DNA of 64,000 nt from Sulfurimonas aquatica (GCF_017357825.1 NZ_CP046072.1:496001-560000); one strand, 5' to 3'; numbered from the stretch's first letter, positions 7,584-17,800 are shown. The notes: generated from the letters alone by a model not told the origin. A program made the numbers and translations.

Positions 7584-9185
7584 TTGAAACAACGAGTATC
7601 GGCGTTATTACGCGAAAAACTAGGTCGTGAAGTTGTTCTTGAAAAACCTCGTGACCGTTCTTTCGGTCACTTTGCTACCCCAATAGCATTCTCACTAGCT
7701 AAAGAACTTAGAAAATCACCAATGGTAATTGCTGAAGATTTAGCTTCTTCTTTCGGTGAGTATGTAGAGTTTTCTAGCGTAGAGTCAGTGAAAGGGTATC
7801 TAAACTTTAGACTAAGTGAAAACTTCTTAGCAGAGTATGCTTCTTGGGCATTAGATAATCCTTCTGAATTTGCTACACAAGAGAAAAATCAAAAAATACT
7901 TTTAGAATTCGTAAGTGCTAACCCGACAGGTCCTCTTCATATAGGTCATGCTCGTGGAGCTGTTTATGGTGATACTCTTTATCGTCTAGCTAAACATTTA
8001 GGTTACGACATAACAGCAGAGTACTATGTAAATGACGCAGGTAATCAGATAGATCTATTGGGTCTTTCGATTCAGCTTTACGCACGTGAAAATATTTTAA
8101 AAGAAAAAAATGTTGAGTATCCTGAGTCTTACTATAGAGGTGAATACCTTGAATCTCTATCTATTGGAGCAAAAGAGCACTTCGGCATAGAAATCCTTTC
8201 TGATGAGTCTCGTCAAAAAGAACTTGCAATGTGGGCTAAAGACAAAGTAATGGAAATTGTTGTTGACACTTTAGCGGATACTAACATTCACTTTGATACT
8301 TTTGTAAATGAGTCTGGTCTTTATGAGGACTGGGACAGAGTTATGAAGAAGATGGGCGATAATGTTTATGAAAAAGAGTCTAAACTCTGGATAAAATCTG
8401 AGTCAAAGGGCGATGATCACGATAGAGTGGTGGTTCGTGATGATAGCCGTCCAACCTACTTAGCTGGTGACATTGTTTACCATAACCAGAAATTTGAACG
8501 CCAGTACGACCATTATATTAACATTTGGGGAGCTGACCATCATGGTTACATCCCAAGAGTAAACGCAGCCATTGAATTTCTTGGGTATGACTCAAAGAAA
8601 CTTGAAGTTCTTCTTGCTCAAATGGTTTCACTTCTTAAAGATGGCGAGCCTTACAAGATGAGTAAACGCGCTGGTAACGTAATACTGATGAGTGACATAG
8701 TTGATGAGATAGGAAGCGACGCTTTGCGTTTTATCTTCGCTTCAAAGAAGTCTGATACTGCGTTAGAGTTTGATTTGGCTGAGTTTAAAAAACAAGATAG
8801 TTCAAACCCTATCTTTTATATCCAGTATGCTCATGCTCGTATTCAGACGCTACTCTCTAAAGCTACAGTTTCAAGAGAAGATATAAACGCAGCTTCACTT
8901 AAAAATCTTGGTGAAAATGCAGACATACTTCTTTTTGACGCGCTGCTTTTACCTGAGATAGTTGAAGACGCGTTTAACTCTCGTCAAGTGCAGAAGTTAC
9001 CTGAATATCTAAAATCGCTCGCAGCATCATTACATAAGTTCTACTATGATGTGCGAATGATAGGTACGGAGGATGAAGCAAAACTACTAAAACTTCTTTT
9101 AGTAGTGGCGTTGAGTATTAAAACTGGACTCTCTTTGATGGGCATAGAAGCTAAAGATAGAATGGAAAAAGAAGAGGAGGCATAA
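7584..9185 (+). CDS. argS: Arginyl-tRNA synthetase
   Basis: Class I aminoacyl-tRNA synthetase charging tRNA-Arg. Features in order: N-terminal Add-1 domain (DRSFGHFATPIAFSLAKEL), HIGH-type motif SANPTGPLHIGHARGA, the YYVNDAGNQ segment, the KMSK-like signature KMSKRAGNVI, and the C-terminal DALR anticodon-binding domain (IQYAHARIQTL). At 533 aa it is typical for the phylum. The start is TTG 7584, four bases after tatA, with only a weak ribosome-binding site; no ATG fits. Identification secure, start moderately so. Confidence 0.97.
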   Translation: MKQRVSALLREKLGREVVLEKPRDRSFGHFATPIAFSLAKELRKSPMVIAEDLASSFGEYVEFSSVESVKGYLNFRLSENFLAEYASWALDNPSEFATQEKNQKILLEFVSANPTGPLHIGHARGAVYGDTLYRLAKHLGYDITAEYYVNDAGNQIDLLGLSIQLYARENILKEKNVEYPESYYRGEYLESLSIGAKEHFGIEILSDESRQKELAMWAKDKVMEIVVDTLADTNIHFDTFVNESGLYEDWDRVMKKMGDNVYEKESKLWIKSESKGDDHDRVVVRDDSRPTYLAGDIVYHNQKFERQYDHYINIWGADHHGYIPRVNAAIEFLGYDSKKLEVLLAQMVSLLKDGEPYKMSKRAGNVILMSDIVDEIGSDALRFIFASKKSDTALEFDLAEFKKQDSSNPIFYIQYAHARIQTLLSKATVSREDINAASLKNLGENADILLFDALLLPEIVEDAFNSRQVQKLPEYLKSLAASLHKFYYDVRMIGTEDEAKLLKLLLVVALSIKTGLSLMGIEAKDRMEKEEEA

Positions 9186-9186
9186 G

Positions 9187-9507
9187 ATGTTTGTTATACC
9201 AGATGATAGAACAGGTTTTTCTATGAAAATAGATGGCGTTCGTCTTACTCGTCCCGACTTACATATACTTGCAGCTGACTTAGGCATTAAAACTAAGGAT
9301 GTACTTGTAGAAAATGGTGTGCTTACTATTTTTAATACATCAGATGAGTGTCAAGAGATTATAGATGATAATGCTCTTGTATCTTTTGTTGCGATGACTC
9401 TTAGTATTTCACCTGATGATATTAGTGAATTAACAGCAGTTAAAGCGATACCAAAGGTTATAGAGAAAGCTTCGTACGAACTCGAAGATGACGATGATGA
9501 GGACTAG
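9187..9507 (+). CDS. Conserved hypothetical protein, acidic C-terminus
   Basis: 106 residues, no recognised domain. It starts one base after the argS stop, so it is probably co-translated with argS. The N-terminal half contains SMKIDGVRLTRPDLHILAAD and LVENGVLTIFNT; the C terminus ends in an acidic tract (ELEDDDDED). No signal peptide or membrane helix, so probably cytosolic. Its 3' end overlaps the convergent L,D-transpeptidase gene by four bases. Function unknown. Confidence 0.7.
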   Translation: MFVIPDDRTGFSMKIDGVRLTRPDLHILAADLGIKTKDVLVENGVLTIFNTSDECQEIIDDNALVSFVAMTLSISPDDISELTAVKAIPKVIEKASYELEDDDDED

Positions 9508-10205
9508 AGTTCTCTTTTAAGTAGTTCTGAATTTTTTAGTTGAGGATATACTTGGAGTATCTCCTCTCTAGAACTTTTTGGAATTTGAATTAAAATAGGA
9601 TTTTTCTCTTTTTTAAGCCAGTGTGTTATTTTTTTAAGATCTTTTAGCTTCATTGATGTACATCCAGCTGTGCCTTCATTATCTCCTTTTTGAACATGTA
9701 AAAATATACAAGAACCGTGTTTAGGTATTGCCTGATTGTTATGTGCTACCACTACACCCAACTCATACTGGGCATCACTGCGTTTCATATACTCAAAACT
9801 TTTTTCATCTCCTTGCATCTCTACTATTTGGTTATAAAAAGGAGAGTCACTGTCGTCAACACATATAAGATTTTTCGATGTAAAAAGATAAGGAAGAGAA
9901 TAGTTAGAGCCATGGCTATATCCAAAAATATCTGTCAATTTAAAAATACCGGCAGGTGCCTTTTTATCACCTTCCATTTTGATAGGTTCATTGTTTACCT
10001 TATGTAATGATTCCTTACCTATCCCCCATCCTAAGCCATTTTTTCCGATATTAACATCTATAATTGGAAACATTGTTTTATTATTTTCAAAGCATTCAAG
10101 CTTTGCTTTTGAGCTATTAAAATCATTTGAAACTACAAGTACTATTTGTTGTGATGAATATAGTGAAATTGTTAAACTTACTGTAATTAATATACTTTTT
10201 ATCAT
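9504..10205 (-). CDS. L,D-transpeptidase (YkuD-type catalytic domain), exported
   Basis: Probable periplasmic peptidoglycan-modifying enzyme. The 233-residue protein begins with a signal peptide (SILITVSLTISLYS). The catalytic core follows the YkuD pattern: a conserved His in KHGSCIFLHVQK and, downstream, GTAGCTSM, containing the expected catalytic Cys. The region GKNGLGWGIGKE and the PAGIFKLTDIFGY block match the stand-alone periplasmic YkuD-like family. Whether it makes 3-3 crosslinks, attaches lipoprotein, or acts as an L,D-carboxypeptidase (as Csd6/Pgp2 do in helical relatives) cannot be told from sequence. It converges on the preceding gene. Confidence 0.82.
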   Translation of the reverse strand: MIKSILITVSLTISLYSSQQIVLVVSNDFNSSKAKLECFENNKTMFPIIDVNIGKNGLGWGIGKESLHKVNNEPIKMEGDKKAPAGIFKLTDIFGYSHGSNYSLPYLFTSKNLICVDDSDSPFYNQIVEMQGDEKSFEYMKRSDAQYELGVVVAHNNQAIPKHGSCIFLHVQKGDNEGTAGCTSMKLKDLKKITHWLKKEKNPILIQIPKSSREEILQVYPQLKNSELLKREL

Positions 10206-10256
10206 AAAGTATGGTACTATTACTCTTATATGATATAAATTAATTTATGGATAAAT

Positions 10257-10880
10257 ATGATGAGTATTAAAATTAGAAAAGCAATAGCTGAAGATAGTCC
10301 TTTTTTAGCTCAAATGATATTGCAAAGTACACGTGCTGGGAAAAAAGATGGCTTATTTGATCTTCTTTTTCAAACTAACGATAATAAAATTGTTTTGAGT
10401 AAATTAGAAGAGTTAACTAAGGCTCAAGCTAAAAGTCATTGTAGTTTCTCTAATTTTTTAATCGCAGAACTCGATGGAAAAAGCGTTGGAACTCTTTGTA
10501 GCTTTGAACCTAGAATAGCGACGAAAGAGACATTTGAAGAGGCACTCATCGAGATTGGATGCAGAGATTTTGAAGATCAACTTGAAGTTATCTATAATTG
10601 TAAATTTGATTTAAACAAGAGAACGTTAATGTTTGATTTTCTTGAAGAAGTTGAAGGTCTTATAGATGTTGGAATTTTAAAAGAGCTTATGCAAAAAAGT
10701 CTTTTAACAGCAAGACTTAAAGGCTATAGAATAGCTCAAACAATCATAGAAATTGGCTCACTTGAGACAGAACTTTTTTATAAAAAATTAGGGTTTAAAG
10801 AAGTAGCACAAAGTCAATGTGAACTTTATAAAGAGAGATTTGGCCGTTCTGGTCTTATGCTTCTAGCTATAGAATTTTAG
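10257..10880 (+). CDS. GNAT-family N-acetyltransferase
   Basis: Cytosolic acetyltransferase-like protein of 207 aa. The N terminus (IKIRKAIAEDSPFLAQMIL) is the usual first strand/helix of a GNAT fold, LIAELDGKSVGTLCSF is the beta-2/3 hairpin, and the C-terminal TAQTIIEIGS-like region plus YKKLGFKEVAQSQ is the GNAT motif near the fold's end. The acetyl-CoA loop is poorly conserved (LTARLKGYRIAQTI), so the substrate is unknown. The NhaC-type antiporter gene begins about ten bases downstream, so the two are probably co-transcribed. Confidence 0.78.
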   Translation: MMSIKIRKAIAEDSPFLAQMILQSTRAGKKDGLFDLLFQTNDNKIVLSKLEELTKAQAKSHCSFSNFLIAELDGKSVGTLCSFEPRIATKETFEEALIEIGCRDFEDQLEVIYNCKFDLNKRTLMFDFLEEVEGLIDVGILKELMQKSLLTARLKGYRIAQTIIEIGSLETELFYKKLGFKEVAQSQCELYKERFGRSGLMLLAIEF

Positions 10881-10890
10881 GGGTAAACTT

Positions 10891-12258
10891 ATAGAACTCT
10901 CTGCCCTCTCTTTAGTCCCTTCACTTCTAGCTATAGTCTTAGCCCTTTATACAAAAAATGTAATATTATCTCTTTTTACTGGAACCATATTAGGCCTGCT
11001 GATACTAAATGAGTTCTCATTTATGAGCACTCTTGAAGCAGCATATGAGCTCTATTTAACAATTTTAACTACCGGATGGATTCTTAATACATTAGCATTT
11101 GTTGTCCTCCTTGGAAGTATTATGGCTGTTATTGAAAAGAGTGGTGGAGTAGGTGGCTTTGTTGACTTTGCTCTTCATAAAAAACCTTTTGTAAAATCTA
11201 AACGCTCAGCACTACTCCTAAGTTATATAATTGGAGTTGTCGTATTTATTGAAACGTCTATAACGGCATTAGTATCTGGAGCTGTAGGTAAGCCATTTTG
11301 TGATAAGTATAAAATTCCATATGCAAAGCTTGCTTATGTGTGTGACTCTACAGCAGCGCCGATAGGCTCTTTAATAGTTATTAATGGATATGGTGCTTTA
11401 CTGCTGGGGCTTATCTCAACTCAGATTGATAACGGCGTATTAACTGGCAACGCTTTAGATATTCTCCTTGATTCAATCGTATTTAATTTTTACGCGATAT
11501 CTGCATTAATAGTAACTTTTTTAGTGATATGGTTTAGTATAGATATAGGACCAATGAAGTATGCAAAGTACTCTAAAGGTCACTCAATTAAGAATAATAA
11601 AATTAATAGTATGTACTTAATGCTATTACCAATTTTTATAATGTTAATATTTATATTTGTATTTTTATATATCACAGGTGATGGAAATATATTAAATGGA
11701 AGTGGCTCTAATTCTATACTCTACACCGTTTTAACAACCCTCTTTTTTACGCTTTTTTACTATGTTGCAACTAAAAATATGACTCCTAGTGTTTGGCTTA
11801 AAATATCATTGCATGGTGCGAAAAGATTTTTTGCAATTGCTATGATATTAATTTTTGCTTTTTCAATTGGTAACGTAACGGTTGAGCTTAAAACGGGTGA
11901 GTATCTAGCGTCTTTAGCAAACGAAAACTTAAATGTTATATTTTTAGCGGGAACTATTTTTCTTTTAGGGAGTATTATTTCATTTTCTACGGGTACGTCT
12001 TGGGGTACGTTTAGCATTATGATTCCTATTGCTATTCCGATGGCAGTAGGCATGGATGCAAATATAGCTTTGTGCATAGGTGCGGTTATCTCAGGTGGTA
12101 TTTTTGGAGACCACTGCTCACCAATCTCTGATACTACGATTATCTCGTCTATGGCAGCTGATTGTGATGTTGTAGAGCATGTAAAAACACAATTGCCTTA
12201 TGCCTTAGTAAGTGGGGCTATCGCATTTAGTCTGTTTATTGGGTTGAGTATAATTTAA
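10891..12258 (+). CDS. NhaC-family Na+/H+ antiporter, putative AUA start
   Basis: Inner-membrane antiporter of the NhaC (PF03553-type) family: about ten hydrophobic helices and the diagnostic STGTSWGTFSIMIPIAIPMA and GGIFGDHCSPISDTTIIS segments near the C terminus. The first ATG (11023) would cut off the first membrane helix (LVPSLLAIVLALYTKNVILS), which is encoded upstream in the same frame. That upstream frame has no ATG, GTG or TTG before the stop at 10870; the best start is ATA 10891, seven bases after AGGGG (10879-10883). With that start the protein is 455 aa, normal for the family. Family call secure; start inferred. Confidence 0.85.
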   Translation: MELSALSLVPSLLAIVLALYTKNVILSLFTGTILGLLILNEFSFMSTLEAAYELYLTILTTGWILNTLAFVVLLGSIMAVIEKSGGVGGFVDFALHKKPFVKSKRSALLLSYIIGVVVFIETSITALVSGAVGKPFCDKYKIPYAKLAYVCDSTAAPIGSLIVINGYGALLLGLISTQIDNGVLTGNALDILLDSIVFNFYAISALIVTFLVIWFSIDIGPMKYAKYSKGHSIKNNKINSMYLMLLPIFIMLIFIFVFLYITGDGNILNGSGSNSILYTVLTTLFFTLFYYVATKNMTPSVWLKISLHGAKRFFAIAMILIFAFSIGNVTVELKTGEYLASLANENLNVIFLAGTIFLLGSIISFSTGTSWGTFSIMIPIAIPMAVGMDANIALCIGAVISGGIFGDHCSPISDTTIISSMAADCDVVEHVKTQLPYALVSGAIAFSLFIGLSII

Positions 12259-12284
12259 TTGAAGAGAAATTGAGGGAATATAGT

Positions 12285-12311
12285 GGCTTTTTATAAAGAG
12301 TATAAAAAGCC
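12285..12311. terminator. Bidirectional terminator between antiporter and hpf
   Basis: Perfect 11-bp stem (GGCTTTTTATA at 12285-12295, TATAAAAAGCC at 12301-12311) with loop AAGAG, located between two convergent genes. U-rich sequence is within the stem on either strand rather than after it. Confidence 0.65.
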
Positions 12312-12318
12312 AAAACTA

Positions 12319-12852
12319 TTAATAGAGTCCGAATTTACCATCGCTGCGTTTATATAAAACACGAGTTTTATCTTCATGGTCTATAAAGATTTCAAATGTT
12401 TTGTCACCCTCTTTGAGGTCGTTTAATACATCTTCAACTTCACGGGGCTTGTAAAGCGTAAGTTCCATAGGAACTATTTCATCTTCCATAGCTTCTGTCA
12501 CTTCTTTTACATCTACACTCTCAGCTTTTACTTCGTTAAGTCCAACTTTACCATGCCCAACTTCTTTGTCATGCATACGGCGAAGCGCTTTTTGTGCACG
12601 AGAGATTGCTATGTCTATAGCTGCATATAAGTCATCATCGTTTTGTTTAATGATTACAGAGTTTTTATGAGCAAGATTAATAACAAACTCAACAACTGAG
12701 TGTTCTTTACCTTTTTTTGTCTGAGCAGACGCAACTACATTTACTGAGATAATGTCCATATTAAATTTATTAAGTGTGTCTATAGATGTATTGATATGTG
12801 CTTTGATAGCATCTGTGAGTTCTAAATGTCTTCCTGTTAAAGAGATATTCAT
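12319..12852 (-). CDS. hpf: Ribosome hibernation promoting factor, long form
   Basis: Binds the 30S decoding region and dimerises ribosomes into inactive 100S particles. Residues 1-100 are the S30AE/RaiA domain (MNISLTGRHLELTDAIKAHI, DDDLYAAIDIAISRAQKALR). Residues 120-177 form the dimerisation domain of long HPF (VPMELTLYKPREVEDVLNDL, FIDHEDKTRVLYKRSDGKFG). The two-domain length of 177 aa makes it long-form HPF. It has AAAAGGA upstream and a promoter whose -10 lies within an inverted repeat. Confidence 0.94.
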   Translation of the reverse strand: MNISLTGRHLELTDAIKAHINTSIDTLNKFNMDIISVNVVASAQTKKGKEHSVVEFVINLAHKNSVIIKQNDDDLYAAIDIAISRAQKALRRMHDKEVGHGKVGLNEVKAESVDVKEVTEAMEDEIVPMELTLYKPREVEDVLNDLKEGDKTFEIFIDHEDKTRVLYKRSDGKFGLY

Positions 12853-12870
12853 AATAAAATCCTTTTGTTG

Positions 12871-12893
12871 TAATGTTAATGATTATAACATTA
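12871..12893 (-). promoter_or_regulatory. hpf promoter -10 embedded in inverted repeat
   Basis: A perfect inverted repeat, TAATGTTA-N7-TAACATTA, spans 12871-12893. On the minus strand it overlaps TATAAT (12887-12882), the probable hpf -10 box, about 30 bases before the start codon. This arrangement is typical of a repressor operator; the regulator is unknown. Confidence 0.5.
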
Positions 12894-12917
12894 AAAGGTT
12901 TACAAAAAATTATTTAC

Positions 12918-13379
12918 CTATAATTTTTGAATACTTCTTCTAAAAAATGTGATAGGTTCATTTGTTATATTGGTATCATTTATACTTACGGTGACATCAA
13001 GTAGAACAGACCCATCTTGTTCTGGTGTTTGTATATTTGAGATATAGTCACTGCATGCTGTTGGAGCAGTGCCAATATATTTTATATCTATAGTTATATC
13101 ATAGATAGAGTCAATGGTAAATGGAGCTATTGTATTTAAACATCCATTATTTTGAGAGATTCTAAGTAGTGCATACTCTGTTGCACTTTTTGACATAAGT
13201 ACAGACTGCTCATAGAGGTATAAGTCTGTTGTACGCTTAGTTGTTTGTGCTGTCATAGATAAAGAAAGAGCCATAATGGTAGCCACAATAACTATGACGG
13301 TAATGGCCATAATCATAGCGATACCGCTACGTGAGTTTTTATACTTAGAGGTTTTTAGAAAATAGTTTTTTCTTTGCAT
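12918..13379 (-). CDS. Type IV pilus/T2SS minor pseudopilin-like protein (PilX/GspK-like)
   Basis: 153 residues. After a short basic leader (SKYKNSRSG) there is a single N-terminal hydrophobic helix (IAMIMAITVIVIVATIMALS), the shape of a prepilin or PilX/GspK-type minor pseudopilin that lacks the canonical Glu5. The rest is a small soluble domain with two Cys (NNGCLNTI, PTACSDY) that could form a disulphide. It is the last gene of the minus-strand surface locus and overlaps the preceding pseudopilin gene by 25 bases. Exact pilin class is uncertain. Confidence 0.65.
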   Translation of the reverse strand: MQRKNYFLKTSKYKNSRSGIAMIMAITVIVIVATIMALSLSMTAQTTKRTTDLYLYEQSVLMSKSATEYALLRISQNNGCLNTIAPFTIDSIYDITIDIKYIGTAPTACSDYISNIQTPEQDGSVLLDVTVSINDTNITNEPITFFRRSIQKL

Positions 13380-14251
13380 ATTGAATACTCCTCCGTTGTA
13401 ATTAAGTCACTCTTGACACAAACTTGAACTTTCATAATTGAACCTATTGACATAAACTGAAAAGCACTTACATTTTCCATTAGAACTGAAGCTGTTCCAT
13501 CAGTTAAAAAATTGTCCCCATTCCATGGCTGATAATCATAATAAAGAGTTAAAGTACCTTTACCATTAGTTCCAGCAGTATAAACTAAGGCATAAGCAGT
13601 CCATACAAGTTTATAATATTCGTAAATATCAACTCCTGCAAAGGTAATTCCTGGAGAAAATTCATCACTATTTGCTCCAAAATCTATAGGATGTAGTGTC
13701 TGGTTTTGATCTGTGATAGCTCCACTCCAGCCATATCCATTAATGTTACTGTTTGAACCTATAAAGTAAAGTGCAGCATCTGCTATAGTTTTATCGCCAT
13801 AAGAGAGAGTATTTATTAGCGAACTAACTTTTGCTGTATCAGTTCCAGGGGAGACTAAACCTGCAGCATTTCCTGGGACTAAGTCGATGACACCACTCCA
13901 GTTTGGAAAATTATCTGTCGCTACATTATCTGAGTTACCGCGAAAGCCATCAATATCTGAAGAGATCCATTCTAATACACTATAAGTATTACCTACAGCA
14001 TTAAAAAGAGCTATGGGAGGTGCCCCCGCTCCCGTTCTGGCTATAACGGAATCTTTTATTCTATCTCTTAGTCTTGCAGATATAAACTCAACTGTACTGG
14101 CACTGTCGGACTGAAGTTGATTATTTATATTTGAGAAGATAAAACTTTTTGAAGCCTGTGCTAGAAATTCTGTACCAAACTTTCCAATTATTCCCATGAT
14201 AACAATTACAAATATTAGCTCCAACATGGTAAAGGCACTACGATATTTCAT
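13355..14251 (-). CDS. Prepilin-type N-terminal methylation protein (PilW/GspJ-like)
   Basis: 298-residue pseudopilin. The class III leader and cleavage motif are clear: KYRSA followed by FTMLELIFVIVIMGIIGKFG, with Glu at position 5 of the mature protein. The remainder (ISARLRDRIKDSVIA and a long, Gly/Asp/Asn-rich domain) resembles large minor pseudopilins. ATG 14251 overlaps the upstream pseudopilin stop by one base, so translation is coupled. No assembly ATPase or prepilin peptidase lies in the window, so the machinery must be encoded elsewhere. Confidence 0.78.
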   Translation of the reverse strand: MKYRSAFTMLELIFVIVIMGIIGKFGTEFLAQASKSFIFSNINNQLQSDSASTVEFISARLRDRIKDSVIARTGAGAPPIALFNAVGNTYSVLEWISSDIDGFRGNSDNVATDNFPNWSGVIDLVPGNAAGLVSPGTDTAKVSSLINTLSYGDKTIADAALYFIGSNSNINGYGWSGAITDQNQTLHPIDFGANSDEFSPGITFAGVDIYEYYKLVWTAYALVYTAGTNGKGTLTLYYDYQPWNGDNFLTDGTASVLMENVSAFQFMSIGSIMKVQVCVKSDLITTEEYSICKEKTIF

Positions 14252-14871
14252 TAGTAGCTCCTCTTATAGTAATCAACTTCACCAATGTTAGCACTATATG
14301 CACTTAATCGTGTCACTAAGCCACCTGCATCAGATATAGAGATGGTTATTTTTTTCATATTCTGACTGGCGGCTGTAGTAGTGCCAAAGTCCGCATAAGC
14401 GACAGATATACTACTATTATAATCTTGTTTATATCCCTCGGCTGTTCCAGGGGTCGTACCTGTTAAAATACTTGAGGGAGAGTGAATCGTGTCATCTATG
14501 TCATCAGAATCTCCAGCATCTGGACCAAGGTTAGCAGTAGCTGTTACTGTTACAGTTGTATCTTCTAAGCATCTTCTATGAAGAGGTTGGTTGATATGTC
14601 CAGGTCTTAGTTTTGTTGTTGCATTACAGTCACCTGTATTTATAACCCTAGAAAGAGAGTTAGGGTCAGTTAGCTCTAGAGAGTTTTCATCCCATCTATA
14701 TGTGATAGTCTCTGTAAGTTCAGTAGTTGCTGCAAAAATAGCTTCTTGAACAATATTTTCATCTATACCTTTTGCAGTAACCTGAGTCATCATTGGTAAT
14801 GATACAACGGTAATCCCGATTACAACAATAGCAAAGATAAGTTCAATAAGCGTAAACGCAAATCTTACCAC
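14251..14871 (-). CDS. Prepilin-type N-terminal methylation protein (PilV/GspI-like)
   Basis: 206-residue pseudopilin. Leader MVRFA is followed by FTLIELIFAIVVIGITVVSL, a textbook prepilin peptidase site with Glu5. The globular part contains Cys residues (TGDCNATT, HRRCLEDT). The start is GTG 14871, which overlaps the MshQ-like gene's stop codon; the GGAGAAG just upstream lies in that gene's last codons. Together with the next two genes it forms a set of minor pseudopilins. Confidence 0.8.
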   Translation of the reverse strand: MVRFAFTLIELIFAIVVIGITVVSLPMMTQVTAKGIDENIVQEAIFAATTELTETITYRWDENSLELTDPNSLSRVINTGDCNATTKLRPGHINQPLHRRCLEDTTVTVTATANLGPDAGDSDDIDDTIHSPSSILTGTTPGTAEGYKQDYNSSISVAYADFGTTTAASQNMKKITISISDAGGLVTRLSAYSANIGEVDYYKRSY

Positions 14872-17800
14872 ATACTTCTCCTGTTAGTTTTACTCGCGGC
14901 ACTATTTTTTGTTTTCGTATTACTCTCTTCATGTTGACCTGCCCATGAGCTTGTACCACCAACAAACTCTACTTCAAATTCATTTGCTGTTGCAGTGTTG
15001 TCATATCTATTATATATGAGCCATGAAGAAGAATTGTGTTCCATAGTAGCCTTATATGGTAAGTTTGCACCGGTGTAAGTCAATGGAACTTCCGTTGGCG
15101 TTACATTATTTATAATTCCTACTCCGACATTAGCGGCAGAGCCTTTTTGTGAAACTACTCCAACTGTGCCCGATGTAGTTGATGCATTGTGAAGAGTGTT
15201 TCTAAACCAACGCGGATCATTTGTACTTTGAGATGCTACTCCATCTGGTAGAAGTGCTTTATCACAGACTACACCATTTGCATCTGTACCATCACAAAAT
15301 GACTCATAGTATATCAGTGTAGTTCCAGTTGTTCCTTCAAAAATATGTCTTGGAGCATTTGTTCTTCCATAAATAAATGTTGCATTTGAAGTTGCAGGAT
15401 CCGCGAAACTTGTAACAGGGACGACTGTTCCTGAGTCTGAATATATAGAAGTTGCATTAAGTGTTACATCAGCAGCATTAACAACAAAAGGATTAAGTGT
15501 ATTATTTACAGTTCTATCAAAGTTAAAGAAGATATTTTTACTATTATTTGTGTCAGCTGTAGTAATTAAAATTTGACCATTCGTAAAACCTAAGTTAAGG
15601 TTCTGATTAATATCATTTATATTAACTGTCGGTGTATTTACTGTTGTCACAGCTAAAATCACATCAACAGGGTTTTCCCATGAACCTGAGTTGAAGTTTT
15701 GAGTAGTCGCTCCAAGGGAATTTTTAGCGGATACTATAGTTGCAATATGTGCTGACATGTTTATATCATTAGGAGTACTAGAAATATAGGTAAAAGTAGC
15801 AGCACTTTGGTTAGATAGTACAGTATTATTTAAATCAAAATGGTCAGGTATAAATGTAGCATTGATCTCTCCACAGATATATCTTCCAGCTAAAGAACAA
15901 TCGCCAGGTGTATCATCGCTATCCACACTGGACCAATTGATATCTTGAAGTTGGATAGTTACTTTTCCGACATCGCTAAAGTTCATATTCAGTGCATTTA
16001 CTGCATTACCATTTAACATATTAAAGGTTGTGCCAAAATTTGCTATACCAGTTAGAGTATTATCAAGAGTGACCGTATCTGGTGCATACATTGCTGTTTT
16101 TTGTATATCTAAGATAGTTTCTGCAGCGGTAATATTGTAACGAAATGTAGGTGTTGTTATATTATATTGACTGGCAACAAGAGGAAAGTCATAGTTAGTA
16201 CCTGATGTTAGAAGGTTTATATTTTGTCCCGTAGGTACTGAAATATCAAACTTTTCAGGACGGATGGCAAAGTTGTCTGTACTATCAGCTTCTTTATAAA
16301 TATATCCACTCGCACCACTTGCACAAAGACCCAACTGAGCTAGTTCATCATTAAGTTGATTTTCACAATATCTAAACCTGACACGAACATCTTTGTATGC
16401 ACCCGAAGTTATAGTAAAGTTCTCAACTACAGAACCCGAAGTGAGATTAAAGTCAGCGTAGTTTGTTACATCAGATGAAGTGTCATTATCGTAGAGTTTA
16501 TATTCTATCACCATATTTGGCACTGCTTGAAGAGAAGTGCTATCTGCACTCAGACTAGCAAGTGTAAGAGAAAATGGTTTGTTAACTATTTTAGTAGTAA
16601 TATTTCTATCGCTTATGCTAGTTTCCCATGCGTCTAAACTACTTAAAATAGAAGGGTTTGCATTGTATACTCTACAAACTCCATCAAGTTTTAAGTTGTC
16701 TATTTCGTGAACTGCATTAAGTCCACCAGTACTACCAGTGATAGCAAGTCTTACATAGGCAGGAGGAGTTCCTTGCTGTGAAATTGCATCAAACTGACTA
16801 ATTATGGTGCTCTCATATGTGCCATCGATAGCTGCATCTCGTTCAAGTGATATATATAAATGTGCTGGATCACGTGAATCCACAGTCATTTTAAAACGAC
16901 CACTTGTATAGTTTGAAGATGAACTCCATAAAACAGGGTTAAGCGAGTTTGTACCAGCTAAGTATTCATAGCCGCTTTGTCCACTTCCTTTACCTCTAAG
17001 ACTTACGGCATGTTTTCTAAAACCTGGTCCACCTATTCGACCTTCACTTGGGTTAGAATAGTTTCCATACTCATCTAAACCAAGTCCCAGCCATCCACCT
17101 TCAAAACCAGGTGTTTCACCAGCATCACTGGCCGCATTTTTTTGAGCATAACCAAGGGAACCACCAAAAGCACCTGGATTTGGTGAATCACCGACATTAG
17201 TGTCATATAGAACGACTGTAAACCCATCTGCTCCATTGCCACTATGAGCATAAGCATCAAACTCAAGTATTATGAGGTTATGTGCAGCTTGAAACTCATA
17301 ATCTTTTGTAACAGCAGTTGCAATTTGCCCCTGTGCAGGCGTCATTCGTAGTCTTCCATTTACTATAGTAGGGATAAAGCTTCCATTACTATAAAGTGTT
17401 CTCCAGGTATCATCTAAGGTACCTGTGAATTCATCTTCATAACAGTTTTGAACTGTTGTTTGAGTATTTATTATAACCTCAGTTGGATTGACACCAAATA
17501 TTATAGATCCATCATTTGGAGAGATATTGCTTAAGTCTATAAAAAAGTTCTCTTCAAGCTCAACATCAACATCATGGCGGATGAAAATTTCTATAGTTAC
17601 TGAAGTGTCGCCAGCAGGGATAATGACTGTTTTAGTTGCTGATACATAGTCAACATCGGCAACGGCAGTTCCATTACGTGTTGCATACACCACTGAAGTG
17701 TCAGTCGGAGAAGGACTAGATAGGACTATATTCACTGGCATTGCCTCTAACAAATCATCAGCTAAGTTGATATTTTCTGAAACAGTATAAGTAGCTTGCT

